A stretch of 14,725 nucleotides of DNA from an uncultured Eubacteriales bacterium (GTDB lineage: Bacteria > Bacillota > Clostridia > Oscillospirales > Acutalibacteraceae), in contig CAKSNI010000007.1 of the NCBI GenBank assembly GCA_934476025.1, positions 1 to 14,725 on the forward strand, written 5' to 3'. Below, piece by piece: positions 7,403 through 14,399 of the stretch; positions within the stretch are counted from its first letter, which is position 1; each line of letters starts with the position of its first letter. The notes under the pieces were generated by a model, which was given only the letters and a program-made list of their open reading frames with translations, ran no database searches and had not been told where the DNA came from. A program made the position numbers and the translations under genes.

Positions 7403-7429
7403 AAAAAGCCGCAGGCAACGCCTGCGGCT
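7403..7429 (-). terminator. Minus-strand terminator at the far end of the convergent operon
   Basis: A perfect 10-bp stem, AGCCGCAGGC (7407-7416) with GCCTGCGGCT (7420-7429), has a 3-base loop. The T run lies on the minus strand (A run 7403-7407 on plus), so it suits transcripts arriving from the right. It has no T run for plus-strand transcripts. Confidence 0.7.
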
Positions 7430-7459
7430 CAGACTGTAGACAAATAAATCAGGTTGTGC

Positions 7460-7488
7460 CGCGGCGTTTACGCCGCGTTTTGTTTTTT
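7460..7488 (+). terminator. Rho-independent terminator of the two-component/ABC operon
   Basis: A 7-bp GC-only stem, CGCGGCG (7460-7466) with CGCCGCG (7471-7477), has a TTTA loop and is followed by TTTTGTTTTTT (7478-7488). Confidence 0.9.
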
Positions 7489-7522
7489 CGGCGACATGCG
7501 CGGCGGAAAAACACCTTATAAG

Positions 7523-7552
7523 TGAAAAACCGCTGAATCAAGCGGTTTTTCA
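7523..7552. terminator. Bidirectional terminator between convergent operons
   Basis: A 12-bp perfect stem, TGAAAAACCGCT (7523-7534) with AGCGGTTTTTCA (7541-7552), has a 6-base loop. The A/T runs flank the GC core symmetrically, so it can work on both strands. It is the first terminator met by the minus-strand operon, 38 bases after its last stop. Confidence 0.85.
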
Positions 7553-7589
7553 AGAACATTGGGGTGGTATTGGCGGGGATAGAGTGCAA

Positions 7590-8081
7590 TCAGAACATCA
7601 TCGGAATCAGATAGGAGAAGAAAGACATAATCAACCCGGCGCTGAGAACGCCCAGGGCAATCAAGGGGAAAGAACGGCGGAAGCGGATATCCAGTATATC
7701 GGCGACCAAACCGCCCGTCCAGGCACCGGTTCCCGGAAGAGGAATTGCGACGAACAGGTACAACCCCCAGGATTTATATTTCAGCATGGTTTCGCTGGAA
7801 GCCTTCTGCTTGGCCCGCGCATCCAGTTTTTCCGCCATTTTTTTAAAGTGTTTGGTTTTTTTCAGCCAATTGAGGATTTTGCGGATAAAGAGCAACTCCA
7901 GCGGAATCGGTACCAGATTGGCAATCACACAGATCGGAAAGGCGACAAACCAGTTGATATGGAGCAATGCCGCGGCGATCAGGCCGCCACGCAGTTCAAA
8001 AATCGGAAGCATGGAAACAACAAAAATGACCAGCTCCGGGGGAATGTGATTTTTTAAAAAATCAACGACGGATTCAAGCAT
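7590..8081 (-). CDS. Small multidrug-export-type membrane protein (COG2426 family)
   Basis: This is a 163-residue integral membrane protein of the family annotated 'small multi-drug export protein'. That name is historical and a transported substrate is not established. Four hydrophobic regions are visible: about residues 15-40, with the family motif MLPIFELRGGLIAA; 43-70, with NLVPIPLELLFIRKIL; about 105-130, with FVAIPLPGTGAWTGGL; and 135-160. A basic, helical cytoplasmic loop (LKKTKHFKKMAEKLDARAKQK) separates the halves. The paired 'P-rich plus Gly' motifs suggest two-fold symmetry resembling re-entrant loops of DedA-like proteins. The ATG at 8081 is preferred over upstream in-frame codons because GGAG (8091-8088) lies 6 bases ahead and the next gene upstream ends inside it. 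It overlaps that upstream gene by 8 bases and is the last gene of the operon. Confidence 0.88.
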   Translation of the reverse strand: MLESVVDFLKNHIPPELVIFVVSMLPIFELRGGLIAAALLHINWFVAFPICVIANLVPIPLELLFIRKILNWLKKTKHFKKMAEKLDARAKQKASSETMLKYKSWGLYLFVAIPLPGTGAWTGGLVADILDIRFRRSFPLIALGVLSAGLIMSFFSYLIPMMF

Positions 8082-9276
8082 AAAAAACTCCGATCCGGGC
8101 AATCAGCCCAAGGGTTTCTTTGAAAAAGTCTGCAACAGTTTTTCCGTTGATTTTCGGCATATAAAGGAAAACATAGGCCGCCGCGGCACACAGAATCAGC
8201 AGCACCGCAACCAATATTGACAGCATAATGCCAACCGGGTCGTTTTTCTTTTTGGGAGCTTGTTTCCCGGCCGACGGAATCGGTAAATCCTCCGACTCGG
8301 CTTCTTTGAAATCTTCGGGTTCATCAAACAGATCTTTCCCGGAATCGATTTCTTCCACCGGCTGATGCGGAGAAAAATAGGAGGCGGCGTGGCTTAGATC
8401 AATGGAAAGCGGCGATTCGTCTTTGGACGATTCCGGGTAAGAATCGGACACGCGATCTGCCCCGGTTGGCGGATCCTCCCGGGTAAGAACCGGATCAAGC
8501 CGAACCGCGCCGGCGGCCGGCAGGGCGGGTTCCTGCGGCAAAGGCGTATCGGCAGGGATTTCTTCGGCCGGAGGAGTTTCCTTTTGCAGGGGAAGAGATT
8601 CTTCCTTTTCGGCCGGAAGGGCTTCGGTGATCGGCAAAGCGGCCGAAGGATCAACGGGAGCGGCAACCATCGGAATCGATTGGACTGCCGGTTCCTGCTC
8701 ACACAATTCCGGAATGGATTCGGCGGCCGGCATCGCTTCGTCGGTGGTTTCTTCGACCGTCGGCTGTTCGTGCGTAACGGCATTTTCCGGTCGGATCAGA
8801 TCGTTTTCGGTATCGGGCGTGCGGCTTAAAGAAGTAATGTAACTGTGAATCAACGAATTCATCAATCGGTTTCGCAGCGACTTGTTCTCGGTAAGCAGGA
8901 TAATGGATTGCGGGCCGCTTTCCAGAATGCATCCGCCGAAAACGCCGTTGCTGTCCACCAAAGGCATGGCCCCCTGAGGAATTTCAATATCTCCGGTGGA
9001 GGAAATTGAAAAAGCGGCTTTATCCACCGGTTCACAGGGCAACCCGACTGCCCGGGGAATCAGGGATAGCAACGCCTGATTCCCGAACAGCGGACCGGTA
9101 ATCAGAATGACCCGGCTGCGGCCGACGGCGGTTGCCAGCGCCTTAACGGTTTCCTTGGCGCTGGAAGTCGAAGTGTTTAAAATGCGGCAGCGAGCACAGC
9201 CTCCGAGATTGAATTCCATTTCAAAGTCTGATGGGGTTCCGTAATAGATGATATCGATTTTTAAACTTTCCAACAT
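8074..9276 (-). CDS. Membrane-anchored protein with a MoCF-like (CinA-N-like) domain
   Basis: This encodes 400 residues from the ATG at 9276; a TTG at 9279 is an equally placed alternative. I know no named gene for it. The first 150 residues align by eye with the second half of the CinA N-terminal MoCF domain. SRVILITGPL stands where CinA has LVILTGGLGPT, IPQGAMPLVDSNGVFGG where CinA has xxGAxPLxNxxGLAVGG, and SIILLTENKSLRNRLM where CinA has VVLPGPPSELxxM. The GGxGPT and LPGxP motifs are lost, so substrate binding is doubtful. Residues about 153-343 form an acidic, Pro/Glu-rich, probably disordered linker. KKK precedes one membrane helix (348-373), predicting a cytoplasmic N-terminus and an outer tail of about 28 residues. 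It lies 61 bases after the CinA-sortase gene and overlaps the next gene by 8. The MoCF relation is an inference; being a real gene is secure. Confidence 0.8.
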   Translation of the reverse strand: MLESLKIDIIYYGTPSDFEMEFNLGGCARCRILNTSTSSAKETVKALATAVGRSRVILITGPLFGNQALLSLIPRAVGLPCEPVDKAAFSISSTGDIEIPQGAMPLVDSNGVFGGCILESGPQSIILLTENKSLRNRLMNSLIHSYITSLSRTPDTENDLIRPENAVTHEQPTVEETTDEAMPAAESIPELCEQEPAVQSIPMVAAPVDPSAALPITEALPAEKEESLPLQKETPPAEEIPADTPLPQEPALPAAGAVRLDPVLTREDPPTGADRVSDSYPESSKDESPLSIDLSHAASYFSPHQPVEEIDSGKDLFDEPEDFKEAESEDLPIPSAGKQAPKKKNDPVGIMLSILVAVLLILCAAAAYVFLYMPKINGKTVADFFKETLGLIARIGVFYA

Positions 9277-9313
9277 CAATATATGGATCCTTTCTGTTCA
9301 TTATCACTGTATT

Positions 9314-9337
9314 TCCGCCCGGCTTATGCAGGGCGGA
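9314..9337 (-). repeat. Intercistronic hairpin between the CinA-sortase fusion and the next gene
   Basis: TCCGCCC (9314-9320) and GGGCGGA (9331-9337) form a perfect 7-bp stem with a 10-base loop, directly after the TAA of the fusion gene. No T run follows on the minus strand, so it is probably not a full terminator. It could protect the upstream mRNA from 3' decay or tune expression of the next gene. Confidence 0.5.
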
Positions 9338-11869
9338 TTATGAATCGGCGGCAGACGGAGGAGTTTCACCCCGATTTTTGTACCAGGCAGCCGGATACCG
9401 CGGAGTCGGATTGACGGTCAGGGAGCTGCTCTCGACGGCCGACCCTTCATCGTATTGCATGGCAACCACAACGGTTTTGGCGCTGGCAAAGGCATCGTTT
9501 GGCGTTACCAGTGTCAGCAGCGGGGTTCCGTAAGAGGGAAGAGAAGAACAGCGGTAAATGCTGCGTTCCGTCAGTTCTCCCAAATACGATTGAAACGCTG
9601 CTTCGCTTTCCAATTTCGGCTTTAAGAAATTAAAAGCGTTGCCGTCATCATCGGCCTTTTCGGTGTTGGTCACCATAACAGCGAAAACCAGATAGTGATG
9701 AATTCCGGTTTCGTCTGTCAGGGTGATGCTGCGGTGATTCAGCGCTTTGGTGCGATCCAGGTACAAAGAAAGAGATCCAAACATCCGGCCGTCTTTCATG
9801 GAGTTACCGTAAAGAATGGTGTTGTCGCTGAGGGGCTCACAACGGGAATCCAGAAATAAAGCACCGTAGCGGCTTTCCTTTTTGACGGCATTGTGAGAAG
9901 TGTAATAAGTGTTGTCGGCCCCCTGGTATACCGGGTGGTCAATGTCGGAATCGGGAATATACAGCCAGGCACAAAAATCTGCGTTTTGCCGCTGCAGGGC
10001 TTCGGATGCCTGCGGATACAGTGAGGAATAAAAGGTTTCCCGCGCGGCGGCCAATTGACGATCTTCTTTAGCGGAAAGAGAAAAATATCGAACCGAAAAA
10101 ACAGCAGCCAAAACCATAGCGATGGCCAAAACCCCGGCGGCTATGCCCGCAATCGAAAAGCGGCGGTGCTTTTTTGGGGCTTTCGGAGAAGCCCCGGCTG
10201 CTTTTTTTAAAGCAGGGAAAGGCATAGGTTCCACCGGCAATTCCGGTTCCGATTCAAAAGAAGAAAAAGCCGTTTCTTCACCGCTTTTCCGGATTTCTTC
10301 GGCCGGTTTTGGCTCATTCACTTCGGATTCGGAAGAATCTTTCGGCCGGGGAGGCGAAACGGTCTGCGGAACCGAGTCGACCGACTGCCCGGAAGAACCG
10401 TCCGGGAGAAGGGAAGAAGGGGAAGATGGAGGTGCTTGACCTGCTTTGTTGGATTCTGCAGATTCGGTTTCCGAAAGGGAAGCGGGTGTTTGATCTGCCT
10501 GAAAAGCCGTTGTTTCTTTAAATACAGGCGGTTCGCCGATGCCTGAAACGGGCGGCTGCTTTGGGGCCGCAACAGGGGATTTGAAAAGATCGGCATCCTC
10601 TATCAGGGTTACCCGATCCACCGGGCAGCCGCCCGGCAGCGGCAGGGGGTAGTCTTTTAGACAGTGCCAGAGCAAAAACAGGGCTTCGTGAACGGTGCGG
10701 CGGCGAATTTCTTCCCGATCCATGGATTCGCTCAAAGCACATTTGCGAACGAAAATGCCATCCGCCCGGCTGACGGCGGTATAAACCGTCCCGACCGGTT
10801 TCCCTTCACTGGTGGCCGGCCCGGCTACCCCGGTAGTGGAAACCCCGAAGTCGGCGGCGGCCAATTTACGGATGCGAAAAGCAAGTTGCGCGGCGGTTTC
10901 TTTGCTGACCGCGCCGCAGGAATGTAAAATCGAAGCCGGAACCCCCACGGCCTGCTCTTTGATGCGGTCGGAGTAGGCGCAGATCCCGATTTCGAGAATT
11001 TCGGAAGCGCCGGGAACCGAAGTGATTTCCTGGCTGAGCAGACCGCCGGTCAGTGATTCGGCGGCAGATACCTTCAGATGTTTTTCCTTTAAAAGACGGC
11101 AAACCGCTTCGGGGAGGGATTCTCCGGTTTCGGAGAAAAGACGCCGGCCGAGCAGTTCCCGCAGTTTGGAAAGCAGCAGAGAAATTTTGTGTTCGGCCTG
11201 TTCGGTTGAGGCCGCCCGGACGGTAAGCGCACCGGTCAGAACCCCGTCATTTTCCGTGCAGTCCGCCACAGCGCCGAGGGCGCGGGCAAGGTCAAGAATT
11301 TGATCCCGGCAGGGGGCAGGCGAATCGGCACAAAGGCAGGAAAACCGCAGGGTTTTGGAACAGGGAGCCAGGGATTTTTGCAAAAGCGGAAAAATCCGGC
11401 GTTGAAAAATTCGTTCGGCCGCTTCCGGATTTCCGGGAAGCACCAGAAAGGTGCAGCCGTTTTTGGCAAACAAAAAAGCAACCGCCGGAGTTTCGTCATC
11501 GGTCAGCAAAACACTGCCGGAAGGAAACCGATAATTTGCCTCAAACAGCAGAGAAGCGGCTTTGCCGGAACAGTTCCTTAAAAAGGTTTCGTAATCGCCG
11601 CGCCGCTCGCAAAGAGCGCCGGCAAACCGGTTGATACCGTCACGGACAACCGAAAATTCGCCCAACGGCGCATCGGAAACAATTAAAAACAAAGAGGCAT
11701 CTTTCGCGTTTTCCAGCTCTTTCTGAAAAGCGGCCGGATCGGGGCGGCAGGCCTGGATTCTCGGAAACCGGACGCCAAGGCCGCTCAGTTGAGCAATAGC
11801 ATGGGAAAGAAAACGCGAACGCGCTTCGCTGGGTTCTTTCTGAACCGACAAAACATGGGTAATCATCAT
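9338..11869 (-). CDS. CinA-like protein fused to a membrane-anchored, catalytically degenerate sortase B-like domain
   Basis: An uninterrupted 843-residue protein. Residues 1-165 follow the CinA MoCF fold, but the GGLGPT site reads SDAPLGEFS, so that site is probably dead; FLVLPGNPEAAERI (141-154) is kept. Residues 170-245 match the middle KH-like part. Residues 250-405 are a CinA-C/PncC domain, which in relatives deamidates nicotinamide mononucleotide: AAESLTGG with Ser272, Tyr299 and Lys304 in YSDRIK, and TGVAGP (346-351). Residues 410-563 form an acidic Ser/Pro linker. A basic patch (KAPKKHRR) precedes one membrane helix (571-596). Residues 625-805 resemble class B sortase (FCAWLYIPDSDIDHPVYQG, then NTILYGNSMKDGRMFGSL). 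The catalytic His is Asn689, the Cys is Pro790 and the Arg is Lys798. The outer domain is therefore predicted to be inactive in transpeptidation. The start overlaps the thiI stop (ATGA), with AAGG 7 bases upstream. Confidence 0.9.
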   Translation of the reverse strand: MMITHVLSVQKEPSEARSRFLSHAIAQLSGLGVRFPRIQACRPDPAAFQKELENAKDASLFLIVSDAPLGEFSVVRDGINRFAGALCERRGDYETFLRNCSGKAASLLFEANYRFPSGSVLLTDDETPAVAFLFAKNGCTFLVLPGNPEAAERIFQRRIFPLLQKSLAPCSKTLRFSCLCADSPAPCRDQILDLARALGAVADCTENDGVLTGALTVRAASTEQAEHKISLLLSKLRELLGRRLFSETGESLPEAVCRLLKEKHLKVSAAESLTGGLLSQEITSVPGASEILEIGICAYSDRIKEQAVGVPASILHSCGAVSKETAAQLAFRIRKLAAADFGVSTTGVAGPATSEGKPVGTVYTAVSRADGIFVRKCALSESMDREEIRRRTVHEALFLLWHCLKDYPLPLPGGCPVDRVTLIEDADLFKSPVAAPKQPPVSGIGEPPVFKETTAFQADQTPASLSETESAESNKAGQAPPSSPSSLLPDGSSGQSVDSVPQTVSPPRPKDSSESEVNEPKPAEEIRKSGEETAFSSFESEPELPVEPMPFPALKKAAGASPKAPKKHRRFSIAGIAAGVLAIAMVLAAVFSVRYFSLSAKEDRQLAAARETFYSSLYPQASEALQRQNADFCAWLYIPDSDIDHPVYQGADNTYYTSHNAVKKESRYGALFLDSRCEPLSDNTILYGNSMKDGRMFGSLSLYLDRTKALNHRSITLTDETGIHHYLVFAVMVTNTEKADDDGNAFNFLKPKLESEAAFQSYLGELTERSIYRCSSLPSYGTPLLTLVTPNDAFASAKTVVVAMQYDEGSAVESSSLTVNPTPRYPAAWYKNRGETPPSAADS

Positions 11870-13065
11870 TCAGCATCCTTAAAAATATTGTGGCGGCGTT
11901 CCCGACGCTGAATCAGCAAAAAACGGGTTTCGGCAACCGCCTGTTCCACCAGGTGTTCAATATCCAGCTTCTCTTCGGCTATCCGGCATTTGGCGTCGGT
12001 CGGCCGGGTCATCGGGTGTTTGGGAGTGAAAACGGTGCAGCAGTCCTCGTAGGGAAGAATGGAGGTTTCGAAGGTGTCAATTTCCCGGGAAATCCGGACA
12101 ATTTCACTTTTATCCATACCAATCAGCGGACGAAGCACCGGCATATCCCCGGTCGGTTCGACCGAACAGATGGCCGGAAGGGTCTGGCTGGCCACCTGGC
12201 CCAGGCTTTCCCCGGTAATCAGTGCCAGGCTGCCGTTTTCCCGGGCAAGGCGGCAGGCAATCCGCATCATCATGCGCCGCATAATCAGCGTAAAATACTC
12301 TTCCGGGCAAAGTTCGGCAATCTGTTCCTGGATTTCGGTAAAGGGAACAATAGCCAGACGGATATCTCCGGCATAGGCGCTGACCTTTTTCAGCAGATCG
12401 CACACCTTTTTTTCGGCCAGTTCGCTGGTGTAGGGAGGACTGGCAAAATGAATTGCGTCCAGCACAAGGCCCCGTTTGGCCATCATATAAGCGGCGACCG
12501 GGCTGTCAATGCCGCCCGAAATCAGGACGGAGGCTTTTCCGGCCGTTCCGACCGGAAGCCCGCCGGCACCGGGAAGTTGCCCGGCGTGAACAAAAGCGGC
12601 GTTTTCCCGTACCTCCACCCGGACGATTTCATCGGGATGGTGAACATCTACCCGTAAATGGGGATAGGCTTCCAGCAGGGCGGCTCCGACCTCCCGGGAA
12701 AGTTCGGGAGAGGTGTAGGGAAATTTTTTATCGCTTCGTTTGGATTCCACCTTGAAGGTGGAAATTTCCTGCATCCGTTTTTCAAGATAATGCACGGATT
12801 TTTCGCAGATATCCTTTTCACAAACGCAGCACCGGGAAAAACCGGCAATTCCGAAAACCTTGGCGGTTTCCCGGATGGCTTTTTCAAAATCGAAAGAGTC
12901 ATCCTGCGGCTCAATGGTGATGGTGGACTGGGATTTCTGAATCTGCACCGGGCCGATATCCCCAAGACGGCGGCGCAGGTTACGGATCAGGGTGTCCTCA
13001 AAGACATTTCGATTCAGCCCCTTTAAGGCCAGTTCTCCGTTTTTGATTAAAATAATTTCTTTCAT
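11866..13065 (-). CDS. thiI: tRNA 4-thiouridine synthase ThiI (no rhodanese domain)
   Basis: This 399-residue enzyme adenylates uridine 8 of tRNA and exchanges its oxygen for sulfur, giving 4-thiouridine. In some organisms it also serves thiazole synthesis for thiamine. The N-terminal ferredoxin-like domain starts with EIILIKNGELALKGLNR. The THUMP domain spans about residues 60-165. The PP-loop ATP-binding motif is SGGIDS (183-188). The cysteine pair at 342-343, in LPYEDCCTVFTPKHP, matches the position of the Cys that accepts or attacks sulfur in this family. There is no C-terminal rhodanese domain; in Firmicutes a dedicated cysteine desulfurase supplies persulfide directly, and that gene lies immediately upstream with no spacer (its stop occupies 13068-13066, this ATG 13065-13063). 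The 3' end overlaps the CinA-fusion start by 4 bases. Confidence 0.96.
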   Translation of the reverse strand: MKEIILIKNGELALKGLNRNVFEDTLIRNLRRRLGDIGPVQIQKSQSTITIEPQDDSFDFEKAIRETAKVFGIAGFSRCCVCEKDICEKSVHYLEKRMQEISTFKVESKRSDKKFPYTSPELSREVGAALLEAYPHLRVDVHHPDEIVRVEVRENAAFVHAGQLPGAGGLPVGTAGKASVLISGGIDSPVAAYMMAKRGLVLDAIHFASPPYTSELAEKKVCDLLKKVSAYAGDIRLAIVPFTEIQEQIAELCPEEYFTLIMRRMMMRIACRLARENGSLALITGESLGQVASQTLPAICSVEPTGDMPVLRPLIGMDKSEIVRISREIDTFETSILPYEDCCTVFTPKHPMTRPTDAKCRIAEEKLDIEHLVEQAVAETRFLLIQRRERRHNIFKDAE

Positions 13066-14202
13066 TCAGGCAAACCTTCTCATTCTTTTGGTGATATCGT
13101 TCAGGGCTTCGGCAAGCACATCAATCTGCTCTATCGTATTTTCCGGCGAAAAACTCAGACGCAGGGCGCTGTCAATCCGCTCATTGCTCAGCCCGTAATG
13201 CTGCAGAACATAGCTGCGGTGCCCTTTGGCACAGGCACTGCCCATGGAAACGCAGATGCCTCGGGCAGACAGGGCGTTCAAAACCGATTCGGATTTATAG
13301 TAACAAACCGAAAGATTCAAAATGTAGGGCAGAGCGTTTTCCGGGGAATTGAGGCAAATCATTCCGGAAGAACAGAGCTTTTCGGCGGCATAGTCGCGTA
13401 CCTTTTTCACCGCGGCCAAATCCCGGGATATATCCAGGGATTCCAGGGCCCCTAAAAGGCCGGCAATGGCCGGAACGGCTTCGGTTCCGCTGCGAAGGCC
13501 GGATTCTTGCCCGCCTCCGGTAATCAGGGGCGGAAAACCCTTGAGCCGGCCGGAACGATACAGAAGGCCGATTCCCTTGGCAGCGTGAATTTTATGGCCG
13601 CTTGCACTCAGCAGGTCAATCCCTGATTCCTCCACCGAGAGCGGAATTTTTCCGAAAGCCTGTACGGCATCACAGTGTAAAAGGGCCGGGGAGTGCGCGT
13701 CGTTGATGGCCTTTCGGGCTGCTTTCAGATCAAAAACGGCTCCGGTTTCGTTATTCACGGCCATCATGCTGACCAGAATGGTATCGCGGGTAATGGCGGT
13801 GCGCAGATCTTCTTCGCGGATCATTCCGTTAACCGGAACCAGGCGGATGACCTCGAACCCGTCCCGTTCCAGATCTTCCACGGTTTTCAAAACCGAGGGA
13901 TGCTCCAGGGCTGTGGTAACAATCCGGCGGCCCTGCTTTTTCATCATCCGGGCCGCACCCCGCAAAGCGGTATTGTTGGATTCGCTGCCGCAGGAGGTAA
14001 AAAACACTTCCGAAGGGGAACAGGAAAGAAAATCGGCGGCAGCCTGCCGGGCAGACTCCAGAACGGAAGCGGCCTGCAGCCCAAGAGAGTAAGTGGAAGA
14101 AGGATTGCCCCAGAAACGGGACAACGCCTTTTGTGTATATTCCACGCATTTGGGGCAGGGTTTGGTGGTGGCACTGTTGTCAAAATAAATCAGAGATTCC
14201 AA
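13066..14202 (-). CDS. Cysteine desulfurase (NifS/IscS type) partnered with ThiI
   Basis: This 378-residue PLP enzyme removes sulfur from cysteine as an enzyme-bound persulfide and passes it to acceptors. It starts IYFDNSATTKP. The PLP site includes His101 (EHPSV), Asp178 (HCDAVQAFGK) and the Schiff-base Lys204 (SGHKIHAAKG). Cys324 in VSMGSACAKGHRS is the sulfur carrier. GLRSGTE (235-241) is typical of the family. Its position directly before thiI matches the Firmicutes NifZ-ThiI type pairing, so tRNA thiolation is the likely main role, though Fe-S cluster supply cannot be excluded. The start is a TTG at 14202 with AAGGAG (14216-14211) 8 bases upstream; no ATG or GTG is available near it. It is the first gene of the five-gene minus-strand operon. 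Confidence 0.94.
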   Translation of the reverse strand: MESLIYFDNSATTKPCPKCVEYTQKALSRFWGNPSSTYSLGLQAASVLESARQAAADFLSCSPSEVFFTSCGSESNNTALRGAARMMKKQGRRIVTTALEHPSVLKTVEDLERDGFEVIRLVPVNGMIREEDLRTAITRDTILVSMMAVNNETGAVFDLKAARKAINDAHSPALLHCDAVQAFGKIPLSVEESGIDLLSASGHKIHAAKGIGLLYRSGRLKGFPPLITGGGQESGLRSGTEAVPAIAGLLGALESLDISRDLAAVKKVRDYAAEKLCSSGMICLNSPENALPYILNLSVCYYKSESVLNALSARGICVSMGSACAKGHRSYVLQHYGLSNERIDSALRLSFSPENTIEQIDVLAEALNDITKRMRRFA

Positions 14203-14210
14203 AATGATAA

Positions 14211-14216
14211 CTCCTT
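14211..14216 (-). promoter_or_regulatory. Ribosome site fixing the TTG start of the desulfurase
   Basis: AAGGAG on the minus strand lies 8 bases before TTG (14202-14200). The encoded start, MESLIYFDNSATT, aligns with the normal N-terminus of the family. Confidence 0.85.
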
Positions 14217-14247
14217 ACAAACAAAAGACCGCAAAAATTCAACTTAT

Positions 14248-14276
14248 ATTATATAAGATGCGGCCGGTTTTGGCAA
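14248..14276 (-). promoter_or_regulatory. Sigma-A promoter of the desulfurase-thiI operon
   Basis: On the minus strand TTGCCA (14276-14271) and TATAAT (14253-14248) are 17 bases apart. The -10 box lies inside a perfect palindrome, CTTATAT-T-ATATAAG (14243-14257), which might be an operator. The leader before the TTG start is about 40 bases. Confidence 0.82.
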
Positions 14277-14284
14277 GAGAAAAA

Positions 14285-14313
14285 GTAAAAAATCCGAAAA
14301 ATGGGTTATGCTA
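14285..14313 (+). promoter_or_regulatory. Candidate sigma-G-like promoter of the ypeB-like gene
   Basis: GTAAA (14285-14289), 17 bases, then TATGCTA (14307-14313) resembles the sigma-G pattern GHATR-N18-CATNHTA with one mismatch in each box. In B. subtilis ypeB is transcribed with sleB under sigma-G. No good sigma-A promoter is seen on the plus strand here. A weak hairpin (14324-14345) would lie in the leader. Confidence 0.3.
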
Positions 14314-14399
14314 ACATCCGAAGGCTGTTTTGACGGAAAAACGGCATCCCTTCAAAAGGAAAACGGGTGGAAAACAAAAAAGAAATCGGAGGACGAAAA

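Noticed and set aside
7590..8081. DedA-family assignment for the small membrane protein
   Set aside because: The paired proline/glycine motifs look DedA-like, but the length (163 residues), MLPIFELRGG and IPLPGTGAWTG fit the COG2426 small multidrug-export-type family better.
9338..11869. Possibility that the CinA and sortase-like halves are two genes joined by a frameshift or assembly error
   Set aside because: The linker stays open for about 150 codons with a consistent acidic Ser/Pro/Glu composition, and the neighbouring gene has a very similar linker and anchor. No internal start with a ribosome site was noticed before the membrane helix. It remains testable by homologue comparison.
11890..12657. 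Plus-strand open frame of 255 codons opposite thiI
   Set aside because: Phe/Gly/Asn-rich composition, no family features, no promoter or ribosome site; fully antisense to a confident thiI.
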